From CAYWKS01 sp964458935 (lineage in GTDB: Bacteria > Planctomycetota > Phycisphaerae > Phycisphaerales > Zrk34), in assembly GCA_964458935.1 (NCBI GenBank), contig CAYWKS010000016.1, positions 1-63,195 of the forward strand: a DNA stretch of 63,195 bases. Reading direction: 5' to 3'. The notes beneath the pieces are model-generated. The model made no database searches and was not told the origin of the DNA. It saw only the letters and a list, made by a program, of their open reading frames with translations. A program made the position numbers and the translations under genes. Below, piece after piece: positions 1 to 9,812 of this stretch (positions are counted from its first letter, which is position 1; every line of letters begins with the position of its first letter).

Positions 1-1487
<1,487 letters not shown>

Positions 1488-1530
1488 GGCGTACCGCGGC
1501 TTCAGGCGGCGATGCGGGTATGATGCGGCC

Positions 1531-2340
1531 ATGCGTTGGTTGGTCGCAATCCCGTGCGCGCTGTGGTTCGCCGCGTGGTCGCACGCGGACGTGACGATGA
1601 CCGATGGCAACGCCTCGGCGACGATCGACCTGTCGAGGGCTTTCGCCTTTGAGGCGGACGAGCTGCCGTGTCGCACCATGCGGGTCGGCGACGCGACGGC
1701 GCTGATCCTCGACGTCAGCGACGAGTCGCGGGTGCGCGGCGAGCAGAAGCGGTGGCTTGACGAGCAACTGGCGGCGCACGACCCGAACCGCGTGGTGGTG
1801 ATGTACAACGCCGCGGCTTACCCGGCGGTGGGCAATCCGAGCGACCGGCTGAACAAGGCGGTGCGCGCGGCGTGGGTGCCGCTGTTTGAGGCACACCGGG
1901 TCCGGTACGTCGTGGAACATGAGCGCTCGCCGATCAGCAAGTGCACGCTACCGATCCGGGACGGCTCGGTCGACCTTGAGCGGGGCGTGACCTACATCGA
2001 TCCGGGCGTGACGCAGCCGGAGGCTTCCCGCGTCACGCCGTACCCGCCCGGCGCGTGGTGGATCGGCGGGCGCTGGTATCTGTCGCACTCTCAGGCCGGC
2101 CCGACGCCGCTGTCCATCGATTTCGGCACGATCGGTGGGGGATGGATGCTCGACGGCCGGCACGTATGGAAGATCGCAACGTCGCTGTCGCCGCGCCAAG
2201 CCACGGGGGGTAGCCCGGCGTGGACGTGGGTGCTGGTCGTGGCTTGCCCGGTGCTGGCGGCGATGCTGGTGGCCAAAGCATGGGCGGCGATGATCCGCCG
2301 GTTTGCGCAATGCAAACGGCCGAGTCGGGCCATTGCATAG
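1531..2340 (+). CDS. Half-length degenerate calcineurin-like phosphatase, signal peptide and C-terminal anchor
   Basis: The 269-residue product starts with a Sec-type signal peptide (first 19 residues or so, ending SHA) and has a hydrophobic segment near 230-250, so it is probably anchored in a membrane facing outward. Residues 50-150 follow the second half of purple-acid-phosphatase-like metallophosphoesterases: 'GD.. LILDVSD', then GEQKRWLDEQL (from residue 70), then the central strand, then a WVPLFEAHRV segment. The metal-binding residues are altered: the usual HH in the central strand is N93-A94, and the usual GHxH site reads EHER (129-132), keeping one His. The first half of the fold (GDxG, GDxxY and GNHD motifs) is absent. 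I infer a non-catalytic protein, perhaps a ligand-binding remnant. It lies between clpB and murD and converges on murD. The family link rests on motif order and spacing only. Confidence 0.6.
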   Translation: MRWLVAIPCALWFAAWSHADVTMTDGNASATIDLSRAFAFEADELPCRTMRVGDATALILDVSDESRVRGEQKRWLDEQLAAHDPNRVVVMYNAAAYPAVGNPSDRLNKAVRAAWVPLFEAHRVRYVVEHERSPISKCTLPIRDGSVDLERGVTYIDPGVTQPEASRVTPYPPGAWWIGGRWYLSHSQAGPTPLSIDFGTIGGGWMLDGRHVWKIATSLSPRQATGGSPAWTWVLVVACPVLAAMLVAKAWAAMIRRFAQCKRPSRAIA

Positions 2341-2369
2341 CGCGGCCCGCCACGCCCGCGGCGCGGGCA

Positions 2370-3692
2370 TCACGTCGCGTATTTCGCAACAAGCTCGGCG
2401 AAACGCTTGCCCCGGGTGATGAAATTGTCGAACTGGTCCCAGCTCGCGCAGCCGGGTGAGAGCAGGACGACCTGGCCCGGTTCGGCGTGCGCGATCGCGG
2501 TGGGCACCGCCGTTTCCAGGTCGCCGCAGCGATAGACCGGGCACTCGCGCCCGAGATCACGGGCATAGTTCTCGGCGGTGTCGGCGATCGCCTCGCCTGT
2601 GGCGCCGATGCAGTAGACGCCCGCGGCGCGGTCGACCGCGTGCGCCGCGATCGGCCTCATGTCCGCCTTCTTGTCGTAACCGCCGAGGATGACGCGGACC
2701 GTGCCCGGCTCGAACGCTTCGAGCGCGAGCGTCGCCGAGTCCGCCGTCGTGGACTTGGAATCGTCGTAGAACTGCACGCCGCCGTGCTCGGCGATCTTCT
2801 GCAGGCGATGGGGCAACCCCGGGTAGTCGCGCAGCGCGTCCATGGTCCGTCCCCGGTCGTAACCGGCGCATTCGCACGCCGCCACCGCCAGCGTCGCGTT
2901 CATCCGGTTGTGCTCGCCCGGGACCGCGAGGTCGAGGTCGAGCGGCTCGTCCTCGCAGACCGCGATCGCGGGCGTGCAGAACCGCCAGGTGTGCACGTCC
3001 GGGCCGAGCACCGCCCGGTCGTCGTGCGTCTGGTGCCGCAGGATCGTCTGCTTGGCCTTGACGTAAGCGTCGAAACCCCCGTGGCGGTCGAGGTGGTTGT
3101 CGGTGATGTTGGTCACCACCGCGACGTGCGGCGACCAGCCGTGCATCTCGTCGAGCATGAAGCTCGACAACTCGAGCACGACCCACGCGTCGTCGGCGAT
3201 GGCGTCGAGCTCGGTCAGCAGCGACCCGCCGATGTTGCCGCCGACGTGGACGTGGCCGGGGCCGGCGATGCGGCCCAGCGCATGCCCGATCATGGCGACC
3301 GTGGTCGACTTGCCCACGCTGCCGGTGACGCCGATCGTCCGCTTGCGGTGAGGACCGCAGCAGGCGACCTGGATGAACAACTCAATCTCGGTGGTGATCG
3401 TCGCGCCGTGCTGCTCGGCGGCGTGGAGGTAGCGGTTGTTCCGCCGATCGACCGCGGGGTTGACGACAACGCAGTCGGCCGTGGCGAAGTCCACCGGGTC
3501 GTGCCGGCCGAGCCGCAGCTCGACGTCGAGGTCGGCCAGCCGATCGACACTGGGCTTGAGCGCGTCGGCGTCGAGCAGGTCCGTGACCAGCACCCGCGCC
3601 CCCCGCGCCGCACAGTACCGTGCGACGCCCACGCCCCCGCCGAACCGCCCCAGACCCATCACCACGACGCGTTGATTGGCGAGCGATTGCAC
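2370..3692 (-). CDS. murD: UDP-N-acetylmuramoylalanine--D-glutamate ligase MurD
   Basis: MurD adds D-glutamate to UDP-MurNAc-L-Ala in the cytoplasm during peptidoglycan precursor synthesis. The 440-residue product has the three Mur ligase domains. The N-terminal Rossmann domain starts VVVMGLGRFGGG (9-20) and contains the MurD-typical TEIELF (101-106). The ATPase P-loop is GVTGSVGKSTT (121-131). The C-terminal domain has LPHRLQ followed by DDSKSTTADSA and GGYDKKADM, which is diagnostic for MurD rather than MurC, MurE or MurF. Its length matches the family. The start is GTG; no better in-frame start exists before the Rossmann glycines. The P-loop has Ser-Val where MurD proteins usually have Thr-Asn. 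The gene stands alone, outside any division/cell-wall cluster, and has a short divergent gap to the small zinc-ribbon-like gene. Confidence 0.93.
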   Translation of the reverse strand: MQSLANQRVVVMGLGRFGGGVGVARYCAARGARVLVTDLLDADALKPSVDRLADLDVELRLGRHDPVDFATADCVVVNPAVDRRNNRYLHAAEQHGATITTEIELFIQVACCGPHRKRTIGVTGSVGKSTTVAMIGHALGRIAGPGHVHVGGNIGGSLLTELDAIADDAWVVLELSSFMLDEMHGWSPHVAVVTNITDNHLDRHGGFDAYVKAKQTILRHQTHDDRAVLGPDVHTWRFCTPAIAVCEDEPLDLDLAVPGEHNRMNATLAVAACECAGYDRGRTMDALRDYPGLPHRLQKIAEHGGVQFYDDSKSTTADSATLALEAFEPGTVRVILGGYDKKADMRPIAAHAVDRAAGVYCIGATGEAIADTAENYARDLGRECPVYRCGDLETAVPTAIAHAEPGQVVLLSPGCASWDQFDNFITRGKRFAELVAKYAT

Positions 3693-3757
3693 GTCTGCAT
3701 CATAGATGGGCGGTCATGCCGCCGCTATCAGACGCCCACGGTCAACGACCGGCCACC

Positions 3758-4045
3758 ATGTTGCCGATGTATCACCACGTGACCGAAAGCCCGGACTACA
3801 TCGTGGACATCGGCCGGGGGGCGCCGGCGCACCGCGCGGGTGGGGCGTCGTCATCGACCGGCCGCCAGCCCGCCTCGGGTCGCCCCTGGCTGAGCGTCAT
3901 GTGGAAATGCTGCGGGGCGTACAGCCGCGTCTATCGAAACAGGGCCGGCACCGCCTACGTCGGCAACTGCCCCCGATGCGCCAAGCCCGTGCGGATTCGG
4001 ATCGGACCCGGGGGCACGGCCCATCGCCTGTTCGAGGCCTGGTGA
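3758..4045 (+). CDS. Small zinc-ribbon-like protein
   Basis: The 95-residue product has a basic, low-complexity N-terminal half. Its compact C-terminal half contains MWKCCGAYSRVYRN, then CPRCAKPVRI, then IGPGGTAHRLFEAW. The CC plus CPRC pairs could bind one zinc ion, as in zinc-ribbon folds. I recall similar short C-terminal blocks in planctomycete hypothetical proteins, but no function is known to me. The start chosen is ATG at 3758; the frame stays open further upstream, but that part overlaps the murD start region. It is divergent from murD and converges on the lipoprotein gene, which ends 7 bp away. Confidence 0.6.
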   Translation: MLPMYHHVTESPDYIVDIGRGAPAHRAGGASSSTGRQPASGRPWLSVMWKCCGAYSRVYRNRAGTAYVGNCPRCAKPVRIRIGPGGTAHRLFEAW

Positions 4046-4052
4046 GCGGTGA

Positions 4053-4370
4053 TCACTGCGGCGAGCCGCCGTAGTCTTCCCACATCGGGCGGCTGCCCGG
4101 GCGGGCCGGCTGCGGCGGGGCCTGGCCACCGGGTTCGCTGTCGAAGACCTTGGTCCACCCGAACAGCAGGTCGCCCATCCCGGCGAGCAGTCCCTTGTCC
4201 CGCTGCTGGGGCGGTGTGGGCGAATGGCGCATGGGCGCGGTGTGGGGCTGCCGCGGGTCGCCGCTGCCCATGCCCGTCATCGGGCGATAGCCCTTGTCGC
4301 GGACGACCTGTTCCTGGCACCCGCACAACGCGATCGATACGAACGTGATGGCGATGAGGCGGGAAGGCAT
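4053..4370 (-). CDS. Small lipoprotein, unknown function
   Basis: The 105-residue product begins MPSRLIAITFVSIALCGC, a typical lipoprotein signal peptide with candidate lipidated cysteines at 16 and 18. The remainder is proline-, glycine- and glutamine-rich with no clear fold, and carries the short block GMGDLLFGWTKVFDS near residues 64-78. The ATG at 4370 was chosen because it places the signal peptide at the N terminus; the longer open frame upstream looks non-coding. It is divergent from the DUF1570 peptidase gene and probably shares its promoter region (4371-4504). No family is recognised. Confidence 0.55.
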   Translation of the reverse strand: MPSRLIAITFVSIALCGCQEQVVRDKGYRPMTGMGSGDPRQPHTAPMRHSPTPPQQRDKGLLAGMGDLLFGWTKVFDSEPGGQAPPQPARPGSRPMWEDYGGSPQ

Positions 4371-4504
4371 GCGCTGACTCCAAGCCGTGACGCAGCTTGC
4401 GGCCGCGATCGGTAGCATAGACCCCCGACCCGCGCGTGTCACGCGGTCGCGGCGTATCATACGTCGGCCGCGGGTTCCAGGGTCAACGGACCGGAGAGCG
4501 TCGG

Positions 4505-5797
4505 ATGCGGGCTGTGGCAGCAAGGCGGGCGACGATCGGCGTGGCGGTAGGGGTGCTGTGCCTCGCCGCGACGATCGCCGCGGCGGATCAGACGGCCCAG
4601 ACGCTGGCCGAGCGGCGCCGCGCCCTGGCCGCCGACGACGTCGAGGGGCGGATGGCGCTGGCACGCTGGGCCGAGCAGAATGGCGAGCAACCCGCGGCGA
4701 TGCGGCTCTACCGGGAGGTGCTCGACCGCGACCCGGATCACGAGCGGGCCTACGAGCGATGGGTCGCCCTCGACTGGGCGAATGACCTGCCGACCGACGG
4801 CAAGCGGCGGCGTGGCCTGACGCGGCTGTTCGGCGACATGAAGCTGCACGCGACCGCGCACTTCCTCATCCTCTACGACACCGACGAATCGTGGACGCGG
4901 AACCGCGCGGCGCTGCTCGAGAAAGCCCACGACGTGTACTACCGCACGCTCCGCCGCGTGGGGTTTCGGCCCCGGCCGCTGCGCGAGCGAATGGTGTGCA
5001 TCCTTTACGCCGACCACGAAGACTACGTGCACTACGCGAGGCAGAACGACCAGGCGCAGATGGGATGGGCGGCCGGTTACTATTCCACCCGGACCAACCG
5101 GATCGTGTTCTACGACGACCGCGTGAGCCCGCAGTTCCGGGAGATGACCGATCAGCTCGACGAGTTGGAGGCGCAGACGCAGCAGGTGCGGGCCGACCTC
5201 CGCCGGGCGCAGCGCGCCAACGAGAACGGCCGCGTCATGGCGTTGCGGGAGCAGTTGCGCGCGACGATGAAGCAGCGTGACTGGTACCGCAACCGCCACG
5301 CCGCCGTCGCGAAGATCGGCAACACCGCCAAGACCACGCACGAGGCCGTGCACCAATTGGCCTACAACAGCGGGCTCCAGGAGCGTGGCCGGGCGTACCC
5401 GTTCTGGTTGTCCGAAGGGCTGGCGACGAGCTTTGAAACCACCAACCCCGCCCGCGACTTCGGGCCGTTGCATCCCAATCCGATCCGCACCGCCGGCCTC
5501 GAAAAGGTCTACCACGCCGACGCGCTCATGCCGCTGGACGAACTGGTCGCGATCGGCTCGCCGCGGACCGACGACATCGATCGGCTGGCGCTGATCTACG
5601 ACCAGTCATGGGCGCTGTTCGGTTACGTGTTCCGCTACCACCGCGAGGAGTTGCGCGACTACCTGCGGCGAATCGCCGCCATGCCGCCGGGCCCGCGCAG
5701 CGGTGACCAGATGCGCGATGAGTTCGTCGAGGCGTTTGGCGCGATCGAGGCGCTGACACCCGATTTCAAGCGGCACGTCGGGCGGCTGCTGCGCTGA
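4505..5797 (+). CDS. Secreted DUF1570-type zinc peptidase-like protein
   Basis: The 430-residue product has an N-terminal signal peptide (about residues 1-27, ending AAA). A short TPR-like helical stretch (AEQNGEQPAAMRLYREVL) follows, then a domain resembling DUF1570, a gluzincin-like family common in planctomycetes. The zinc site is intact: HEAVH (H279, E280, H283), and FWLSEGLA supplies a downstream Glu (E304) as the likely third ligand. A coiled-coil stretch near 220-260 precedes the site. The start is the ATG at 4505 with GGAGAG just upstream; a longer frame from 4436 lacks a signal peptide. I infer an envelope protease of unknown substrate. It is followed 20 bp later by the SRAP gene on the same strand. 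Confidence 0.75.
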   Translation: MRAVAARRATIGVAVGVLCLAATIAAADQTAQTLAERRRALAADDVEGRMALARWAEQNGEQPAAMRLYREVLDRDPDHERAYERWVALDWANDLPTDGKRRRGLTRLFGDMKLHATAHFLILYDTDESWTRNRAALLEKAHDVYYRTLRRVGFRPRPLRERMVCILYADHEDYVHYARQNDQAQMGWAAGYYSTRTNRIVFYDDRVSPQFREMTDQLDELEAQTQQVRADLRRAQRANENGRVMALREQLRATMKQRDWYRNRHAAVAKIGNTAKTTHEAVHQLAYNSGLQERGRAYPFWLSEGLATSFETTNPARDFGPLHPNPIRTAGLEKVYHADALMPLDELVAIGSPRTDDIDRLALIYDQSWALFGYVFRYHREELRDYLRRIAAMPPGPRSGDQMRDEFVEAFGAIEALTPDFKRHVGRLLR

Positions 5798-5817
5798 CCA
5801 CGAGCAGGGGCGGGAGC

Positions 5818-6507
5818 ATGTGCGGCCGATACGTCCAGTCGCTGAGCGCCGATGAGTTGATGGAGCAGTTCGACCTGGTCGAGCCGCCGTCCGGTGCGGC
5901 CGCGCGGTACAACATCGCCCCGTCGCAACCGGGGCTGGTCGTCCGCCGCAGCGAATCGGGGCGGCGGGCCGAACCCATGCGGTGGGGCCTGGTCCCCTTC
6001 TGGGCGGACGATCCGTCGATCGGGTCGCGACTGATCAACGCCCGCAGCGAGACGGTGGTGAGCAAGCCGGCGTTCCGCGCGGCGATGCGGCACCGCCGAT
6101 GCCTGGTCCCCGCGACGGGGTTCTACGAGTGGAAGCCCGCGGGCGGGGCGAAGCAGCCTTACTACATCCATCGCGGCGACGGCCGGCCGCTCGCCTTCGC
6201 CGGGTTGTACGAGCACTGGACCGGTCCCGACGGCGAGCGGGTCGACTCGTACGTGATCCTCACGACCGCGGCGAACGACGCGGTGAGGCCGCTGCACGAT
6301 CGGATGCCGGTCGTGTTGGCGGCCGAGGCGCTGGAGCCGTGGCTGGACGCGACGCGCACCGACGCGGAGCAAGCCGCGGCGCTGCTCGGGCCCTGCGCCC
6401 CGCACCTGCTGGCGATGCACCCGGTCTCGCGTCGGGTGAATCGGCCGGCGGTGGACGAGCCGTCGCTCATCGAGCCGATCGAGCGGCAGGACACGATGTT
6501 CGATTGA
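5818..6507 (+). CDS. yedK: SRAP domain protein (abasic-site DNA-protein crosslinking, YedK/HMCES family)
   Basis: SRAP proteins recognise abasic sites in single-stranded DNA and form a protective thiazolidine crosslink through the N-terminal cysteine. The 229-residue product begins MCGRYVQS, so Cys2 becomes N-terminal after Met removal. The other residues of the active set are all visible: N74 in LINARSETV, E104 in FYEWK, and H160 in RPLHDRMP. The signature blocks YNIAPSQ, MRWGLVPFWA and RCLVPATGFYEW are intact, and the length is normal. The gene follows the DUF1570 peptidase gene by 20 bp and ends 8 bp from the convergent sensor gene. Nothing indicates LexA control. Confidence 0.95.
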   Translation: MCGRYVQSLSADELMEQFDLVEPPSGAAARYNIAPSQPGLVVRRSESGRRAEPMRWGLVPFWADDPSIGSRLINARSETVVSKPAFRAAMRHRRCLVPATGFYEWKPAGGAKQPYYIHRGDGRPLAFAGLYEHWTGPDGERVDSYVILTTAANDAVRPLHDRMPVVLAAEALEPWLDATRTDAEQAAALLGPCAPHLLAMHPVSRRVNRPAVDEPSLIEPIERQDTMFD

Positions 6508-6515
6508 GTGTCGGG

Positions 6516-9032
6516 TCAGCCCGCCTGGGCGGCCCGATCCACCCCGCGGGCGACCACGCGGTTGCGGCCGCTCGCCTTGGCGTGGCGGACGCGGCCGAGC
6601 GCCACGTCGATGAGCACGCCGACGTCCCGCCCGTCGGCCGGCGCGGCGGCGACCCCGATCGAGCAGGTCAGCGCCGGCGGCGCATCGCCACGCCGCGTGG
6701 GGGCCGGCGTCATCGCCGCGACGCGGCCGCGGATGCGTTCGGCCAGTTGACCGGCCGCGCCGCTCGGCGTCGCCGGGCAGAGCACCGCGAACTTGTCCTC
6801 GCTGTACCGCAGCGGCTGGTCGGTCAGCCGGCAGCAGCCCCGCAGCGCCTCGGCGACCTCGCGCAGCGCGGCGTTGGCGTCGGCCAGGCCCAGCCGCTCG
6901 TTCAACCGCCCGAAGTGGTCGATGTCGACCAGCAGCAGCGACCAGTCGGGGCCGCGGCCGGCGGTCTGGCCGGCCAGCAGCGGCAGTTGCCCGACGCTCG
7001 GCAGGCCCGTCACCGGGTCGGTCAGCTCCAGCGTCTGCATGCGGTCGCGCAGCCCGGCGTTCTGCACCGCGCTGGAGATCATCGGCGCCAGCGCTTCGAG
7101 CAGGTAGATGTGGTAGCGGTCGATGGGCTTGCCGCCCTTGCGGGCGATCCACACGATGCCCTGGGCGCCGTCCCGCGTCCGCAGCGCGGTGGCGGCGATG
7201 CTCTCGAACCCGGCCGTGTCGAACACGCCCGCCCAGTCGCCCGCCGCCACCAGGTCGGGCCAGAAGTTCGTGCCCTCGTGCCGCAGCACCTCGGGCATCA
7301 ACCGCGTCTGCACCGCGTCGACCAGGTCGCGGCCGGCGGCCAGCGGCATCTGCCCGCTGCGGTCGTGCACGATCTGGCGGCACCGGTCGTTGGGGTCACG
7401 CTGCCGCAGCGCCAGGCCGACCGCTTCGACCCCCGCCACGTCCGAAAGCTCCCCGCACGCCGACCGGAGCAGGTCGTCCACGCCGTCGGCCTGGTTGAGC
7501 ACCGCGCTCATACGCTGCAACGCCCGCAGTTGCGCGTCCTGGTGTTGGAGCAGTCGGCGGCTTCGCGACTCGGCCGTCGTTTCCTGCACGACCCAGAGCT
7601 GCGCGATCGACTGGCCCGAGCTTTCCTGCACGGGGATCACGCCGAACGTGAACGAACCGCTGCGGCATTCGAACTGCTCGCGCACCGCGCGGTCCGCGGT
7701 CTCCGCCGCTCGCAGCCGCCGCTCGAACGCCTCGTCGTTCACCGGCTCCAGCGGGGCGAACAGGTCGGCCGGCTCGAAGGGTTCGTCGATCAGGGCCTCG
7801 CGGTGCAGCTTGAGCATCTGGCACAGCCGCGCATTGGCCGAGACGATCCGCCCGTCGGTGCTCACGATGAGGATGCCGTCGGACATGTGGTGGATGACCA
7901 GGTCGAGCAGGCGCCGCTGCGCGTTCATCTGGTCGAGCAGTCGACGTGATTCGCTGATATCCAGCAGGCTCAGGCGGACCTGCGACGGGGCGGTGCGGCC
8001 GTCGCCGCGGTGCACGCCGGCGAGCTGGACCGCCGTCTCGCGCACCGCCTCGCCGGCCGTCACGCGCAGCTCGCAATGGCTGACCTGCCCGCCGCTCAGT
8101 CGCTCGACCGCGCCGCGGAAGGTGGCGCGGTCACCCGGGTGGATGTATTCGAGGATCGGCTGATCGATCAGCGCCGCCCCGTGGGGCTCGCCGAGCATGT
8201 CCGCCGCGCGCTGATTGGCGTCGGCGATGCGCCCGTCCGCGGCGATCGACAGCATCGCCGCCGGCGCGAACTCGTACAGATGGGCGTAGGCCCGCTCACG
8301 ATGCCGCACCTGGCCGGTCATCTCGTCGATCCGGCGGAGCATCCGCCCGACCGCCGTCGCCAGCGAGCGCAGCTCGCCGCTGCACCGGTCGGCCTCCGCC
8401 TCGAACCGCTGCGCCGGCGCATCGGTGGAGGCCATCTCGGCCAGCCGCACCAGCGGCCCGGTGAACCACCGCCGCATCAGCACCAGCGCCAGCAGCGTGA
8501 GCAGCCCGAGCAGCGCCGCGGTCGCCGCGACGTTCCCGATCGCCGCCCGGCGGATCTGCGATCGCATGTAAGGCCCGTCGACGACCAGGCGAAGGTCCGC
8601 CCGCGGCCCGCCCCGGTGCAGCGGCACGGCGATGATCGTCCGACGGTCCAGCGGCAGGGGTTCGGCGTACGTCGTCGCCTGCGCCCCCAGCGTCCACGTC
8701 CGCGCCGCACGCATCCGCGTCGGCCAGTGCTCGCTGCGGAAGGTGCGGCCCGCGTCGTCCACCAGGCGAACGCCCTCGATACGCGGGTCGCGCGCGAAGA
8801 CGTTCAGGATGTTCAGGATCGCCTGGTCGTCACCGGCTTCGAGGAGCGGCTTCACCGCGTCCCGGAGGTGATACGCGGTCAGTGTCAGGTTCTGGCCCGC
8901 CGCGGCGCTGTGCTCGTGCGACGCCAGCCGGTACATGACCGCCGTCGTCACCACGGCCAACACGATCCCGCCCAGGCACTGACCCGCAACCAGCCGCGTC
9001 GCCAGCGAATTGCTCCAATGCGTACCGCCCAT
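6516..9032 (-). CDS. Membrane-bound PAS/GAF sensor with degenerate GGDEF domain
   Basis: The 838-residue product has two transmembrane helices (about 14-38 and 155-180) around an extracytoplasmic sensor, a HAMP-like segment, two PAS domains (about 240-350 and 380-490), a GAF-like domain (about 515-660) and a C-terminal GGDEF fold (about 675-835). The catalytic A-site motif reads SEDKF (744-748) in place of GG[DE]EF, so diguanylate cyclase activity is not expected. The product-binding I-site RxxD is kept as RLTD (735-738), exactly five residues before the A-site as in active cyclases. I infer a c-di-GMP receptor or a signalling scaffold. The ATG at 9032 is preferred over a GTG six codons upstream because AGGGAG lies nine bases before it. 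No EAL or HD-GYP domain is present. Confidence 0.85.
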   Translation of the reverse strand: MGGTHWSNSLATRLVAGQCLGGIVLAVVTTAVMYRLASHEHSAAAGQNLTLTAYHLRDAVKPLLEAGDDQAILNILNVFARDPRIEGVRLVDDAGRTFRSEHWPTRMRAARTWTLGAQATTYAEPLPLDRRTIIAVPLHRGGPRADLRLVVDGPYMRSQIRRAAIGNVAATAALLGLLTLLALVLMRRWFTGPLVRLAEMASTDAPAQRFEAEADRCSGELRSLATAVGRMLRRIDEMTGQVRHRERAYAHLYEFAPAAMLSIAADGRIADANQRAADMLGEPHGAALIDQPILEYIHPGDRATFRGAVERLSGGQVSHCELRVTAGEAVRETAVQLAGVHRGDGRTAPSQVRLSLLDISESRRLLDQMNAQRRLLDLVIHHMSDGILIVSTDGRIVSANARLCQMLKLHREALIDEPFEPADLFAPLEPVNDEAFERRLRAAETADRAVREQFECRSGSFTFGVIPVQESSGQSIAQLWVVQETTAESRSRRLLQHQDAQLRALQRMSAVLNQADGVDDLLRSACGELSDVAGVEAVGLALRQRDPNDRCRQIVHDRSGQMPLAAGRDLVDAVQTRLMPEVLRHEGTNFWPDLVAAGDWAGVFDTAGFESIAATALRTRDGAQGIVWIARKGGKPIDRYHIYLLEALAPMISSAVQNAGLRDRMQTLELTDPVTGLPSVGQLPLLAGQTAGRGPDWSLLLVDIDHFGRLNERLGLADANAALREVAEALRGCCRLTDQPLRYSEDKFAVLCPATPSGAAGQLAERIRGRVAAMTPAPTRRGDAPPALTCSIGVAAAPADGRDVGVLIDVALGRVRHAKASGRNRVVARGVDRAAQAG

Positions 9033-9157
9033 GCGGCCGTGCTCCCTCACCTAAGCGGATGAAACCGGCGCCGTCTGGTGTGGATATCGGTCGGATGGCC
9101 GGCCCGTTTAAGTGAATCCCCGTGACACGGGGGTGCTCGCCGCGGCCCGGACCGCGC

Positions 9158-9787
9158 TTATCGGGCGTACAGCCCGTGCGTGGCGATGTACCCCAGCACC
9201 GCCGGTGCGAGCCATCGCTCGGCCGTCGCCCGGTCACCCGACACCAGCGCCGCGCGCAGCTCGCTGCTGGCCACGTCCAACTCCGGGGCCTCGACGATCC
9301 GCGACGCCCAGAAGTCGCGCCACCGCGGCGGCAGCTCCGCGAAGAACGCCGGGCGATCGTGCGGCGGGCGCAGCAGCACCAGCGGGTCCGCCAGCTCGAC
9401 CACCCGCTCCGGCCGCTCCCACCGGTGGAAGATCATCGCCATGTCCATGCCCATCAGCAGCCGCAGGTCGACCGCATCGCCCAGCTTCTGGCGCAGGTGC
9501 TCCAGCGTCTTCCAGGTGTAGCTCGGGCCGGCGTGTTCGATCTCGTAGGTGCAGATCGCCGCGTCGTCGCGGTCCCCGACCGCCAGCCGCAGCATCGCCA
9601 GCCGATCGTGCGCCGGTGTGCGGTCGTCGTCGGCCTTGTGGGGCGGTTCGCCGGCCGGCACGAACAGGACCCCGTCGGCGTCGAGGCGGTCGGCCACGTG
9701 AAACGGCAGGCGGGCGTGCGCTTTGTGCGGCGGGTCGAACGTCCCCCCGTACACGATCAGGCGTCTGCACCCTTGGGGGTTGAGCAT
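9158..9787 (-). CDS. nadD: Nicotinate-nucleotide adenylyltransferase NadD
   Basis: NadD transfers AMP from ATP to nicotinate mononucleotide to make deamido-NAD in NAD synthesis. The 209-residue product carries the nucleotidyltransferase signature GTFDPPHKAH (15-24), followed by FVPAGEPPHK (a substrate-loop block typical of NadD), a DLRLLMGMDM block corresponding to the usual 'fiiGaD' strand, and a C-terminal SSELR matching the ISSTxIR phosphate-binding motif. A GTG at 9802 is an alternative start adding five residues; the ATG at 9787 is kept. It lies 25 bp downstream of the large helical secreted protein on the same strand and may be co-transcribed with it. Confidence 0.85.
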   Translation of the reverse strand: MLNPQGCRRLIVYGGTFDPPHKAHARLPFHVADRLDADGVLFVPAGEPPHKADDDRTPAHDRLAMLRLAVGDRDDAAICTYEIEHAGPSYTWKTLEHLRQKLGDAVDLRLLMGMDMAMIFHRWERPERVVELADPLVLLRPPHDRPAFFAELPPRWRDFWASRIVEAPELDVASSELRAALVSGDRATAERWLAPAVLGYIATHGLYAR

Positions 9788-9812
9788 CGCCCAACCATAC
9801 ACGACCCGCCGG

